Positions 1 through 5,411 of a stretch of DNA of 5,411 nt are shown here, piece by piece. Source of the DNA: an uncultured Prevotella sp. (lineage in GTDB: Bacteria; Bacteroidota; Bacteroidia; Bacteroidales; Bacteroidaceae); assembly GCA_900769055.1 (NCBI GenBank), contig CAAGFF010000163.1, forward strand, positions 1-5,411. Reading direction: 5' to 3'. The notes under the pieces were generated by a model. It made no database searches and was not told the origin of the DNA. It saw only the letters and a program-made list of their open reading frames with translations. Position numbers and translations under genes: made by a program. Numbering within the stretch: the first letter of the stretch is position 1; each line of letters begins with the position of its first letter.

Positions 1-1
1 G

Positions 2-46
2 GATCAGGACATCAAGGCGGTATGTGCTGAATATCTATACCCGTAA
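2..46 (+). CDS. Possible 3' end of a truncated gene (unidentified)
   Basis: The window opens inside a short open stretch on the plus strand. Frame 2 reads DQDIKAVCAEYLYP and then stops at TAA (44-46). The residue and codon mix (GAC, ATC, AAG, GCG) is gene-like, but 14 codons are too few to identify a family. Frame 3 is also open, reaches TAA at 84-86, and would end in YADIFQTDFG; it uses AGG and CGG codons and looks somewhat less gene-like. I cannot decide between the frames, and either may be chance. Sequence to the left of the window would settle it. Confidence 0.25.
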   Translation, partial: DQDIKAVCAEYLYP

Positions 47-86
47 CAATGCTTACGCAGACATTTTTCAGACTGATTTTGGATAA

Positions 87-472
87 CGCCTACAACTTAT
101 GGGTATGATACTGCGTATTGCCTCAAGTCGCATGGTGGGGTAAGGGGATATTGTAGGCAGATTTGGGTGTTTCGGCCTCAATTTATCTGCTGATTCAGTA
201 ATTAGAGGACGTGTGCACGCAAGAAGGACGTTGAAGGGCTTAGTTGCGGATTTGAGGGTTAAAAGATTCCGCATACACAACCCCTATCCCCTATTTTTTT
301 TCTCTATCTATAGCAGGGGAAGACGAGGAGGGGGACAAAAACGTCTGATTGATTGGTCGAGGCATGGATATATGCCTCGTCATCAAGTTTGGAGAGAGGT
401 AGTGAGGGGGGGGGCGGCTGATTCAGAATCCGTGCTATACCCCAGTATTGTTTATGCCACGGCTGTATAGAT
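87..472. other. Gene-poor left flank with small inverted repeats
   Basis: I see no convincing gene here. Open frames on both strands are short, rich in Arg, Pro and Ser, and overlap each other, as expected of non-coding DNA. Small structures are visible. GCCTACAA (88-95) pairs exactly with TTGTAGGC (151-158), with the possible nested helices CTTA/TAAG (96-99/141-144) and TGCG/CGCA (112-115/129-132). CGAGGCAT/ATGCCTCG forms an 8-bp hairpin at 358-379. CTATAC (435-440) pairs with GTATAG (465-470). A run of eight T (about 294-301) follows two CCCCTAT copies. The 10-mer GCTGATTCAG occurs at 189-198 and again at 417-426. None of these matches an RNA family I recognise. Confidence 0.5.
358..379. 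other. Perfect 8-bp hairpin
   Basis: CGAGGCAT (358-365) and ATGCCTCG (372-379) are exact reverse complements around the six-base loop GGATAT. Neither strand has a T-run directly after the stem, so it is not a canonical intrinsic terminator. The function is unknown; it could be a residual termination or processing structure, or chance. Confidence 0.4.
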
Positions 473-540
473 AAGAGAGAGAGACGGGGAGACCAGACCA
501 TTATGATAAGAAGGTCTGGGCTAACCCGTCTCTCTTTCTT
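473..540 (-). terminator. Two-tier hairpin after tRNA-Leu, likely terminator or 3' processing structure
   Basis: The outer arms 473-488 and 525-540 are complementary over 16 positions, centred on AGAGACGGG and CCCGTCTCT, with one non-Watson-Crick pair (477/536). Inside them, CCAGACC (493-499) pairs with GGTCTGG (513-519) around a 13-base loop. Internal loops 489-492 and 520-524 separate the two tiers. On the minus strand the structure begins one base after the tRNA discriminator, so it forms the 3' trailer. The sequence after the stem (about CTCTTATCT in the minus sense) is only moderately T-rich. Termination is therefore likely but not textbook; a trailer guiding 3' end processing is the alternative. 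The symmetry would also let it act on plus-strand transcripts. Confidence 0.65.
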
Positions 541-541
541 G

Positions 542-623
542 TGCGCCCGATAGGACTCGAACCTACACGTCGCAAAACACCAGATCCTAAGTCTGGCGCG
601 TCTACCAATTTCGTCACGAGCGC
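542..623 (-). tRNA. tRNA-Leu, anticodon UAG
   Basis: The minus strand folds as a class II tRNA of 82 nt. Acceptor arms GCGCTCG (623-617) and CGGGCGC (549-543) pair over 7 bp with one T-G wobble, and the discriminator is A (542). The D loop carries AATTGGTAGA. Anticodon stem CCAGA/TCTGG is perfect around loop CTTAGGA, giving anticodon TAG at 589-587, which reads CUA and other CUN leucine codons. The variable region is about 13 nt, as expected for leucine, and the T arm is GTAGG-TTCGAGT-CCTAT. No CCA is encoded (CAA follows the discriminator), so the CCA-adding enzyme would be needed. One oddity is a D-stem first pair that reads A10-C25, where G-C is usual. I see no clear promoter just upstream. 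Confidence 0.95.
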
Positions 624-783
624 ATGGGCACGACCGCCAATGGCTTCCATGTGTCATACAATTGTTCAGCGGATGCTTTCGGTTATAGAGTACCGATATC
701 TGGTTGCTAAAGAAGCACATCGCTTATGTTCCATTTACACTCTGGGTGTCCGATACGCTTTGACTTCGTCTTCCTCTGATCCC

Positions 784-799
784 CGAGCCATGCGGCTCG
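784..799. other. 6-bp hairpin downstream of the phosphatase gene
   Basis: CGAGCC (784-789) and GGCTCG (794-799) pair around the loop ATGC, 28 bp past the stop codon of the phosphatase gene on the minus strand. No T-run follows in the minus sense (GGGGATCAGAGG), so it is not a clear intrinsic terminator. It may stabilise the mRNA 3' end or be chance. The rest of 624-827 shows no gene that I can support. Confidence 0.3.
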
Positions 800-827
800 C
801 CTACCTGTAGCCTTTACCTCCTTTCGG

Positions 828-1850
828 TCAGTGCGTGGCGCTCACAGTGTGTATGACAGCCCCCTTGCTGTTTACCATATACAGTTTGAGACTGTCGGCT
901 GTAGCTGAGATAACGCTGAAACCCGCTTCTGGCGAGCAGAAGACTGTCCCCCGGATGGGCTTCACTTTGCGTGGCAGCGATGCGGAGCTGTTCACGACAT
1001 ACTGTGTGCGAAGAGGGGGCATGGTGATATGCTGGAAGTTATGTATGTGTCCGCAGGCGTAGATGTCGACATTCCCGTGCTTCTTGAATACAGGGAGGAG
1101 TCTCGCCTGCATGCCTGTGCGCTCTGCATCGCTCTTCGATGTCTCGGCGTAGACTGGGTGGTGGCCGACGACGATGACCCATGTCTCGTGTGTGGCGGCG
1201 AGGGTCGAGTCGAGCCATGCTATCTGCCGGTCGGCATCTTGCTGGCAGGCATCGGGATAAGTTTCTTCATCATGCTGGTATTTTGATATGAGCGGCGTAG
1301 TGTCGAGGAATATGACGCGTAGCGACACACCCGCCCTCTTGTCTGCGAACACACGTGAGTAGTATCTTCCCTCTGACATCCAGCGGCGGCTTCTCGCCTT
1401 GTAGTCGAGGAATGCCTGTGTGTTGCCACGGTATTCGTGGTTGCCGAGGATGGGATTCCAGTCCATCATCAGCTCTGGATGTGTGTAGATGTTCTCGTAG
1501 TTGGATGTCCAGAGAGGGTCGTCGACCGATGCCACGCCGTTGAAGTGGTGGATGTCACCGGCGGCAATGATGCTCTCGGGGCCTATCTCGCCTGCCATCT
1601 CTCCCATCAGCTCTGCTATGGGTTTCTGCTCGTAGTATCCGTTGCGCCCCATGTCGTTGGCCATGAATAGGTTTATGTCTCCCTTCAGCTTCTTCCACTG
1701 GTCAGTGGTCTGTGCCGTTGCCGGTGATATTGCCAATAGTGAGAGTAAGAGGGCTACGGGAAGCAGCAGGGATGTCAGAGAGTGCCACGCAGTAGAGTTG
1801 TGCTTGGAGCCGTTATCCCAAACACGATGTGCTGTTGTATTGTATATCAT
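828..1850 (-). CDS. Exported purple-acid-phosphatase-like (TRAP/ACP5-type) metallophosphoesterase
   Basis: This 340-residue calcineurin-like phosphoesterase probably hydrolyses phosphate monoesters outside the cytoplasm. Residues 25-41 are strongly hydrophobic and end in SPATA-QTT, a likely signal peptidase I site near 46; the 24-residue n-region is long, but no later in-frame ATG precedes the hydrophobic segment, so ATG 1850 is kept. The metal motifs follow the order of tartrate-resistant acid phosphatase: NDMGRNGYY (D66), AAGDIHHFNG (D99), LGNHEY (N137, H138), VVGHHPVY (H230) and CGHIHNFQH (H268, H270). Length and spacing suit that family. At the place of the iron-binding Tyr (GDNFY in mammalian TRAP) it has His102. 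It lies 132 bp behind the TonB receptor on the same strand, which suggests co-transcription. The family call is firm; the substrate is unknown, with phosphoesters or phosphoproteins the likeliest. Confidence 0.9.
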   Translation of the reverse strand: MIYNTTAHRVWDNGSKHNSTAWHSLTSLLLPVALLLSLLAISPATAQTTDQWKKLKGDINLFMANDMGRNGYYEQKPIAELMGEMAGEIGPESIIAAGDIHHFNGVASVDDPLWTSNYENIYTHPELMMDWNPILGNHEYRGNTQAFLDYKARSRRWMSEGRYYSRVFADKRAGVSLRVIFLDTTPLISKYQHDEETYPDACQQDADRQIAWLDSTLAATHETWVIVVGHHPVYAETSKSDAERTGMQARLLPVFKKHGNVDIYACGHIHNFQHITMPPLRTQYVVNSSASLPRKVKPIRGTVFCSPEAGFSVISATADSLKLYMVNSKGAVIHTVSATH

Positions 1851-1904
1851 ATATGCTGTTGATTTTTTTTACAAAGTTTCGTCAGAGTCTCCGACATGGT
1901 ATCT

Positions 1905-1976
1905 GTTGACAAGTTGGCGAGTTAACCCGTTAACCTGTCAACTCGTCAACCTGTCAACTCGTCAACCTGTCAACTT
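1905..1976. repeat. Nine-copy octamer array (GTYRRC + 2 nt) between receptor and phosphatase
   Basis: GTTGAC, GTTGGC, GTTAAC, GTTAAC and then five GTCAAC cores begin at 1905, 1913, 1921, 1929, 1937, 1945, 1953, 1961 and 1969, an exact 8-bp period without a gap. The last part is also a 16-bp repeat, CTGTCAACTCGTCAAC, at 1935-1950 and 1951-1966. Because GTTGAC is the reverse complement of GTCAAC, the left and right parts are inverted, so a transcript could fold 1905-1926 onto 1929-1950 as six-base helices separated by two-base internal loops. The array starts 6 bp after the receptor stop codon and lies 54 bp before the phosphatase start. Plausible roles are mRNA stability or uneven expression of the two genes. 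It could equally be a selfish or slippage-derived repeat. Confidence 0.85.
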
Positions 1977-1982
1977 CTATCC

Positions 1983-4784
1983 TTAGAGATTGATCTTAAC
2001 TCCTGTGTTAACCTTCACGCCATAGTACTCGACCTGCATGGTGCGGTCATTGTTGCCCTGATAGTAGCGGAGAGGCTGGTTGAGAAGGTTGTTAGCCTCG
2101 GCGAAGATTGTGATTTTCGTCTGTTTGCCAAATGTGTAGGAAGCGTTGAGGTCGAGGTAGTTCACCTTATCATAGTAACGGTCGAGCTCACGGCTTCCGG
2201 TATTCATCTGGTCGATGAATGATGAGGCGAAGTTGTATGAGAGGCGTATGTTCCAGCCCTTGTTCTCGAAGTAGAGGGATGCGTTGGCAGTGTGCTCTGG
2301 CGAGCCAGCCATCTTCACATTGTCACTGTCCTCTATGCCGAGGCGCGAGTTGTAGTTGCGGGTGGTGGAGTGAGTGTAGGTGTAGTTGCCATAGAAGCCG
2401 AGGCAGCGGAGAGCAGGGGAGATGAATCCGAAGTCACGCTGGAAAGCGGCTTCCACTCCATATACGCGGGCGTCGTAGGCGTTCATGTTCTGTGTCACCT
2501 CGAAAGTCTCGTCGTTGCCTGTAAGGCCAAGCTCTGTGCCGGTATAGTAGCCGAGTGTCTCTATGTTCACGTTCTTCACGTCCTTGTAGAAGAGTCCGAG
2601 GCTCACCATACCGATGCTCTTGAAGTAGTGGTCGATGGAGAGGTCGATGTTCCATGCTGTTGTCGGCTTTATGTTAGGGTCGCCTATTGTTGCCTCCTGG
2701 TCGGCAAGGTTGAAGCTCTTGTTGGCTATGAGGGCAGAGTATTTCGGGCGTGAGAGGGTCTTTGTTACCGATGCCCTTACGTTCCCGTCCTCGTTCATCT
2801 TGTATTTCAGCAAGAGGCTTGGCAGCAGGTACGTGTAGTCGTTCTTGTACTCGCCTGTCGGTGTAAGTGTCTCGTTCTCTTTCTCGTCCATTGTATAGTT
2901 CACACCGCTGGTGTTGAGGTGTGTGTTCTCAAGTCGCAGACCAAGGGTGGCGTCGAGATTCTTGCCGAGTTTCTGGTCAAAACGGATATAGCCAGCGTGG
3001 ATTTGCTCTGTGGCTTTGTAGTTGCCTGCTTCTTCCTCGTAGAGCTCTGCTCCGTCTGCCTTGTTGAAGTTGATGGCTCCCATGTAGCCCTTGCTCACGA
3101 ACTGGGTTCCGATAGGATATTGGCTGCCAGGCATGAAGCCTTCGCGCACTTTTGTCTCGAGGTTGTCCTGCCAGTCTGGGATGTATTTGTCGGCAGCGTC
3201 GCTGTAGTCGTAGTACTGGGTGTTGCGCTCCTTTTCCTTGCGTGTGTATTTATAGCCGAACTTCAGCGTGTTGCCATAAAGCCCCTTTGAGATAGGCAGC
3301 GTGAAATTGATGCGCTCCTTGAATTCATTCTCCTTTATCGCCTGGTCAGAGTTGGTGAATTCGTCGAGTTTCCATTTTGCCTCGTCGAATGCTGGGATAG
3401 CGAGAGTTGAATAAGGTTGCCTCATACCAACATCCTCGAACGAGTCGCCGAAGTTGAGCTCGTCACTGCCCTTTAGCTTCAGTCCGATATAGCGCTCGTT
3501 GGGGCGGTCCTCAGTGGCACGCGAGTAGCTTGAGGCCCAGTCCATCTTCAGGATGCCGAAGTTGTGCTCACCGTCGAGAGTGAAGTCCATGGTCTGCTGT
3601 CTCTCAAGGCGTGCATTCTTGTTGTTGTCAGAGCCAGCCTTTGTCTGCAGCACTACGCTCTGGTCCTTGGCGCCGGAATTGAGCTTCTTATAGCTTATGC
3701 GGTAGCGGTTCTCCCAGTCGTTGCGGCGGTTATATATCCCCTTGAATGATATTCTGTGCAATGGGTTAAACTGGTAGTCGAGTGCAAGCGAATAACTCTG
3801 GCGCTCACGTGTCACGTAGTACTGGCGCACCTGGGCCTCCTTCAGCTGCACCGTGCCATTCTTCTCGACATACTCAAACTCGGTATTGTCTGAGCCGCCA
3901 GGCGCATATTGATATGAGGCGCTTGCCATTATGCCAAGCTTGTTGTCGAAGAAGCGGTCGCCCCATGTTCCACCGATGTTCCATTGTGGTTTTCCCGAGA
4001 TCCATGTATAGCCTGTCGAGCCGGTGAAGTTGAGTACACGGCGGAACGGTGTGTTCTTCGTTACAAGATTAATCGCTCCACCTATGGCGTCACCGTCCAT
4101 GTCAGATGTCACCACTTTTGACACCTCAATGGTCTGCACCATGTCGGCAGGAATAAGGTCGAGCTGCACATTACGTGTGTCACCCTCGGCCGATGGCAGA
4201 CGGTTTCCGTTCACTGTGACAGCGGTGAGGTCGGCACTTGTGCCACGCACCTGTCCGAAGCGTGCCTCGCCCTGGTCATACTGCACGTTGATGCCATTGA
4301 TACGCTTCAAGGCGTCGCCGATATTCGAGTCTGGGAATTTGCCGACTTGGTCGGCACTAACCACATTTGTCACTCCCATAGAGCTCTTCTGCATCTGCAT
4401 GGCACGGCGTTGTTCTGAGAATGCGCCCTTCACCTTCACCTCGTCAAGCTCCATGCCCTCGGTCATTGTCACATTGGCTGTCGCTGTCTTGCCTTTACCT
4501 ATGGTGATGGTCTTGCGTACCGGAGCATATCCGACATACGAGACTCTTATTGTGTATGTTCCAGGCTTCAGGCTTGGCATGGTGTAGTATCCGTTTATGT
4601 CGCTCGTCACACCGATGTTCTCTCCCTCAACTACGATTGTCGCCCCTGGCAGGGAATGGTTGCCTGTGTCGCATACGCGTCCTGCTATGACTCCAAGACT
4701 GTTGGTCTCCTGCACGGTCTCTGCCGTCATTCCTGTTGCCCATACCGCTAAGAGTGCGGCGATAGTTGTTTTTCTGATGTTCAT
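1983..4784 (-). CDS. TonB-dependent outer-membrane receptor
   Basis: A 933-residue outer-membrane beta-barrel transporter. A signal peptide spans about residues 1-21 (MNIRKTTIAALLAVWATGMTA). A carboxypeptidase-regulatory-like beta-sandwich follows at about 32-108 (GRVCDTGNHSLPGATI, DINGYYTMPSLKPGTYTI), typical of Bacteroidetes receptors. A TonB-box-like ELDEVKVKG lies at 112-120. The plug at about 128-247 contains KFPDSNIGDALKRINGI, VRGTSADLTAV, VNGNRLPSAE and DMDGDAIGGAINLVT. The barrel runs to the C terminus, with ANNLLNQPLRYYQG at 897-910 and the end GVKINL. The plug and YYQG signatures resemble the TonB-Xanth-Caul type of receptor rather than SusC, and no SusD gene is adjacent. It appears full length. 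The start is ATG behind an A-rich leader. The ligand cannot be read from sequence; the downstream phosphatase suggests a phosphorylated compound or its product. Confidence 0.95.
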   Translation of the reverse strand: MNIRKTTIAALLAVWATGMTAETVQETNSLGVIAGRVCDTGNHSLPGATIVVEGENIGVTSDINGYYTMPSLKPGTYTIRVSYVGYAPVRKTITIGKGKTATANVTMTEGMELDEVKVKGAFSEQRRAMQMQKSSMGVTNVVSADQVGKFPDSNIGDALKRINGINVQYDQGEARFGQVRGTSADLTAVTVNGNRLPSAEGDTRNVQLDLIPADMVQTIEVSKVVTSDMDGDAIGGAINLVTKNTPFRRVLNFTGSTGYTWISGKPQWNIGGTWGDRFFDNKLGIMASASYQYAPGGSDNTEFEYVEKNGTVQLKEAQVRQYYVTRERQSYSLALDYQFNPLHRISFKGIYNRRNDWENRYRISYKKLNSGAKDQSVVLQTKAGSDNNKNARLERQQTMDFTLDGEHNFGILKMDWASSYSRATEDRPNERYIGLKLKGSDELNFGDSFEDVGMRQPYSTLAIPAFDEAKWKLDEFTNSDQAIKENEFKERINFTLPISKGLYGNTLKFGYKYTRKEKERNTQYYDYSDAADKYIPDWQDNLETKVREGFMPGSQYPIGTQFVSKGYMGAINFNKADGAELYEEEAGNYKATEQIHAGYIRFDQKLGKNLDATLGLRLENTHLNTSGVNYTMDEKENETLTPTGEYKNDYTYLLPSLLLKYKMNEDGNVRASVTKTLSRPKYSALIANKSFNLADQEATIGDPNIKPTTAWNIDLSIDHYFKSIGMVSLGLFYKDVKNVNIETLGYYTGTELGLTGNDETFEVTQNMNAYDARVYGVEAAFQRDFGFISPALRCLGFYGNYTYTHSTTRNYNSRLGIEDSDNVKMAGSPEHTANASLYFENKGWNIRLSYNFASSFIDQMNTGSRELDRYYDKVNYLDLNASYTFGKQTKITIFAEANNLLNQPLRYYQGNNDRTMQVEYYGVKVNTGVKINL

Positions 4785-4835
4785 CTTTTTTAAAACTTTT
4801 GTACTTATTTAGATGGTTTGATTTTTTTTCCGGTG

Positions 4836-4843
4836 CAAAAGTA
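4836..4843 (-). promoter_or_regulatory. Bacteroidetes-type -7 box (TACTTTTG) of the receptor gene
   Basis: On the minus strand TACTTTTG matches the Bacteroidetes -7 consensus TAnnTTTG. It would start transcription near 4830 and leave a leader of about 46 nt, very A-rich (AAAAAAAATC, then TTTTAAAAAAG before the ATG), which fits the weak Shine-Dalgarno use of the phylum. No TTTG -33 box is visible at the expected distance; an 8+8 palindrome lies there instead. A near-inverted copy of the box (ACTTTTGTAC at 4795-4804 against GTGCAAAAGT at 4833-4842) lies in the leader. Confidence 0.6.
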
Positions 4844-4853
4844 CAATTATCAG

Positions 4854-4871
4854 ATGACGCATCTGCGTCAT
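4854..4871. promoter_or_regulatory. Candidate operator: 8+8 palindrome in the -33 region
   Basis: ATGACGCA (4854-4861) and TGCGTCAT (4864-4871) are exact reverse complements separated by TC. The site lies 10 bp upstream of the -7 box, where the -33 element would be. A dimeric regulator bound there could replace the -33 contact as an activator, or block polymerase as a repressor. The sequence fits no operator I can name, and no regulator gene is in the window. Confidence 0.5.
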
Positions 4872-4898
4872 TCTCGTTAAGATACTGTTACGTCTCCT

Positions 4899-4950
4899 CA
4901 TGCCGTGCGCCTGTAAGTGTGGCATGCCGTCCTGTGGGGCAGTGTGCATG
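4899..4950. other. Overlapping short inverted repeats
   Basis: CATGCC (4899-4904) pairs with GGCATG (4921-4926), and CATGC (4923-4927) pairs with GCATG (4946-4950), so two alternative hairpins share one arm. GGCATGCC at 4921-4928 is itself a perfect palindrome. The stretch is upstream of the receptor promoter and encodes no protein I can support. It may be regulatory or the 3' end of an older transcription unit; confidence in any function is low. Confidence 0.3.
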
Positions 4951-4973
4951 TTGTTCTATGGTAAGTGGTTAGA

Positions 4974-5094
4974 AAAACGCCGTTTTCTGATTGTAAAACG
5001 CCGTTTTCTGATTGTAAAACCGCGGTTTTCTGATTGTAAAACGCCGTTTTCTGATTGGTAAAACGCCGTTTTCTGATTGTAAAACCGCGGTTTT
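4974..5094. repeat. Six-copy phased palindrome array, order AAB-AAB
   Basis: Six palindromes joined by the linker CTGATTGT (once CTGATTGGT). Type A is AAAACGCCGTTTT (starts 4974, 4995, 5038, 5060) and type B is AAAACCGCGGTTTT (starts 5016, 5081). Start-to-start spacings are 21, 21, 22, 22 and 21 bp, about two helical turns. The order A-A-B-A-A-B shows a second level of repetition of about 64 bp, so 4974-5037 was probably duplicated as a block. Spacer sequences are identical rather than unique, so it is not a CRISPR array. The mix of 21- and 22-bp units shifts any reading frame passing through, which argues against coding. It lies about 130 bp upstream of the receptor's -7 box, and could be a protein-binding array or a mobile intergenic palindrome family. 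Confidence 0.85.
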
Positions 5095-5128
5095 ACTGGC
5101 GCAGTTGAATTACCTTGATAATAATAAA

Positions 5129-5350
5129 GGGTGGTTCTATAAATTATTCGACAAGTCTCATCAATTTCATAGTTCCCACCGTAGATAATGTTCTTAGAGT
5201 GAATTATAACGTCTTGCCATCTTTCTTTCTCTTTTCGGTTCAAAGCGCAAGTTCGCTCGGTCACAATGCCCGCATTGCTCCCTTTCTCACTTAAACTTTG
5301 ACCTCGAAAATAGAATCGAAATCTGTCAAGGCTAATTTATAGAACCACCC
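5129..5350. mobile_element. MITE-like non-autonomous insertion element (222 bp)
   Basis: The ends GGGTGGTTCTATAAATTA (5129-5146) and TAATTTATAGAACCACCC (5333-5350) are perfect 18-bp inverted repeats. Each is flanked by TAAA (5125-5128 and 5351-5354), as expected for a 4-bp target duplication. With 222 bp there is no room for a transposase, so the element would be moved in trans by a full insertion sequence with the same ends. GGG-starting ends and a 4-bp duplication recall the IS5 family, but this assignment is tentative, and the A-rich flanks make the duplication less decisive. The interior has the small palindrome CAATGC-CC-GCATTG (5264-5277) and no recognisable protein. The exact ends suggest a recent insertion upstream of the receptor gene. 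Confidence 0.75.
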
Positions 5351-5354
5351 TAAA

Positions 5355-5411
5355 AAAAAGTTGCAAAACATCTGTCACTGTCACCGCCTGTTGACAACAT
5401 GCTGGCTATCA
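5355..5411. other. Right edge, unassigned
   Basis: After the A-run there are 57 bases with CTGTCACTGTCACC and TGTTGACAACA (5390-5400, an odd palindrome around its central base). No frame here is long enough to judge. It may be the flank of a neighbouring gene beyond the window. Confidence 0.3.

Noticed and set aside
189..426. Mobile element bounded by the direct repeat GCTGATTCAG (189-198, 417-426)
   Set aside because: There are no inverted ends inside the repeats and no transposase; a 10-bp repeat 228 bp apart can arise by chance.
304..720. Open frames on both strands overlapping the tRNA (304-720 minus and 541-810 plus)
   Set aside because: They cross a clear tRNA and its trailer hairpin, have unusual residue composition, and overlap each other.
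1868..1880. Separate promoter for the phosphatase gene (minus-strand AAACTTTG)
   Set aside because: It misses the first base of the TAnnTTTG box and has no -33 partner at a suitable distance, so I prefer co-transcription with the receptor.
1983..4784. Several plus-strand open frames of 60-190 codons within the receptor gene
   Set aside because: They are antisense shadows of a full-length, well-recognised gene and have low-complexity Val, Ser, Cys or Arg content.
1983..4784. SusC of a polysaccharide utilisation locus
   Set aside because: No SusD-like gene or glycan enzyme is adjacent, and the plug and C-terminal signatures fit the TonB-Xanth-Caul type of receptor better.
4974..5094. CRISPR array
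   Set aside because: Repeats are 13-14 bp palindromes and the intervening 8-9 bases are the same each time; there are no unique spacers and no cas genes.
4956..5264. 102-residue minus-strand open frame starting with GTG inside the MITE and running through the palindrome array
   Set aside because: Its second half is only the translated palindrome array, whose 21- and 22-bp units shift the frame, so the same DNA is read in different frames. The first half lies within the MITE and matches no family I know. There is no start context of note.

Overview
The window looks like chromosome from a Bacteroidales bacterium, probably Prevotella-like. The evidence is an outer-membrane TonB-dependent receptor with an N-terminal carboxypeptidase-regulatory-like domain, a TAnnTTTG-type promoter box, A-rich translation starts without a clear Shine-Dalgarno, and a tRNA without an encoded CCA. 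The genus is an inference; no rRNA or taxonomic marker is present.

Layout: every confident gene is on the minus strand, so transcription runs from high to low coordinates. At the right end (about 4872-5411) is a gene-poor stretch. It holds a 222-bp MITE-like element with exact inverted ends and a 4-bp target duplication, then a six-copy array of short palindromes spaced about two helical turns apart, then a promoter with an adjacent 8+8 palindrome. From that promoter run a 933-residue TonB-dependent receptor (1983-4784) and a 340-residue exported purple-acid-phosphatase-like enzyme (828-1850). They are separated by 132 bp that contain an array of nine octamers. Downstream come a Leu(UAG) tRNA (542-623), a strong two-tier hairpin directly after it, and about 470 bp at the left edge with small inverted repeats and at most the last few codons of a gene.

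Working model (inference): the receptor and the phosphatase form a two-gene unit. The phosphatase would act in the periplasm or at the surface on phosphate esters, and the receptor would import a phosphorylated compound or a product across the outer membrane with TonB energy. No SusD-type lipoprotein is present, so this is not a standard glycan SusCD pair. The least explained parts are the three non-coding structures: the phased palindrome array with AAB-AAB order, the octamer array between the two genes, and the palindrome in the -33 region of a promoter that has no visible -33 box.
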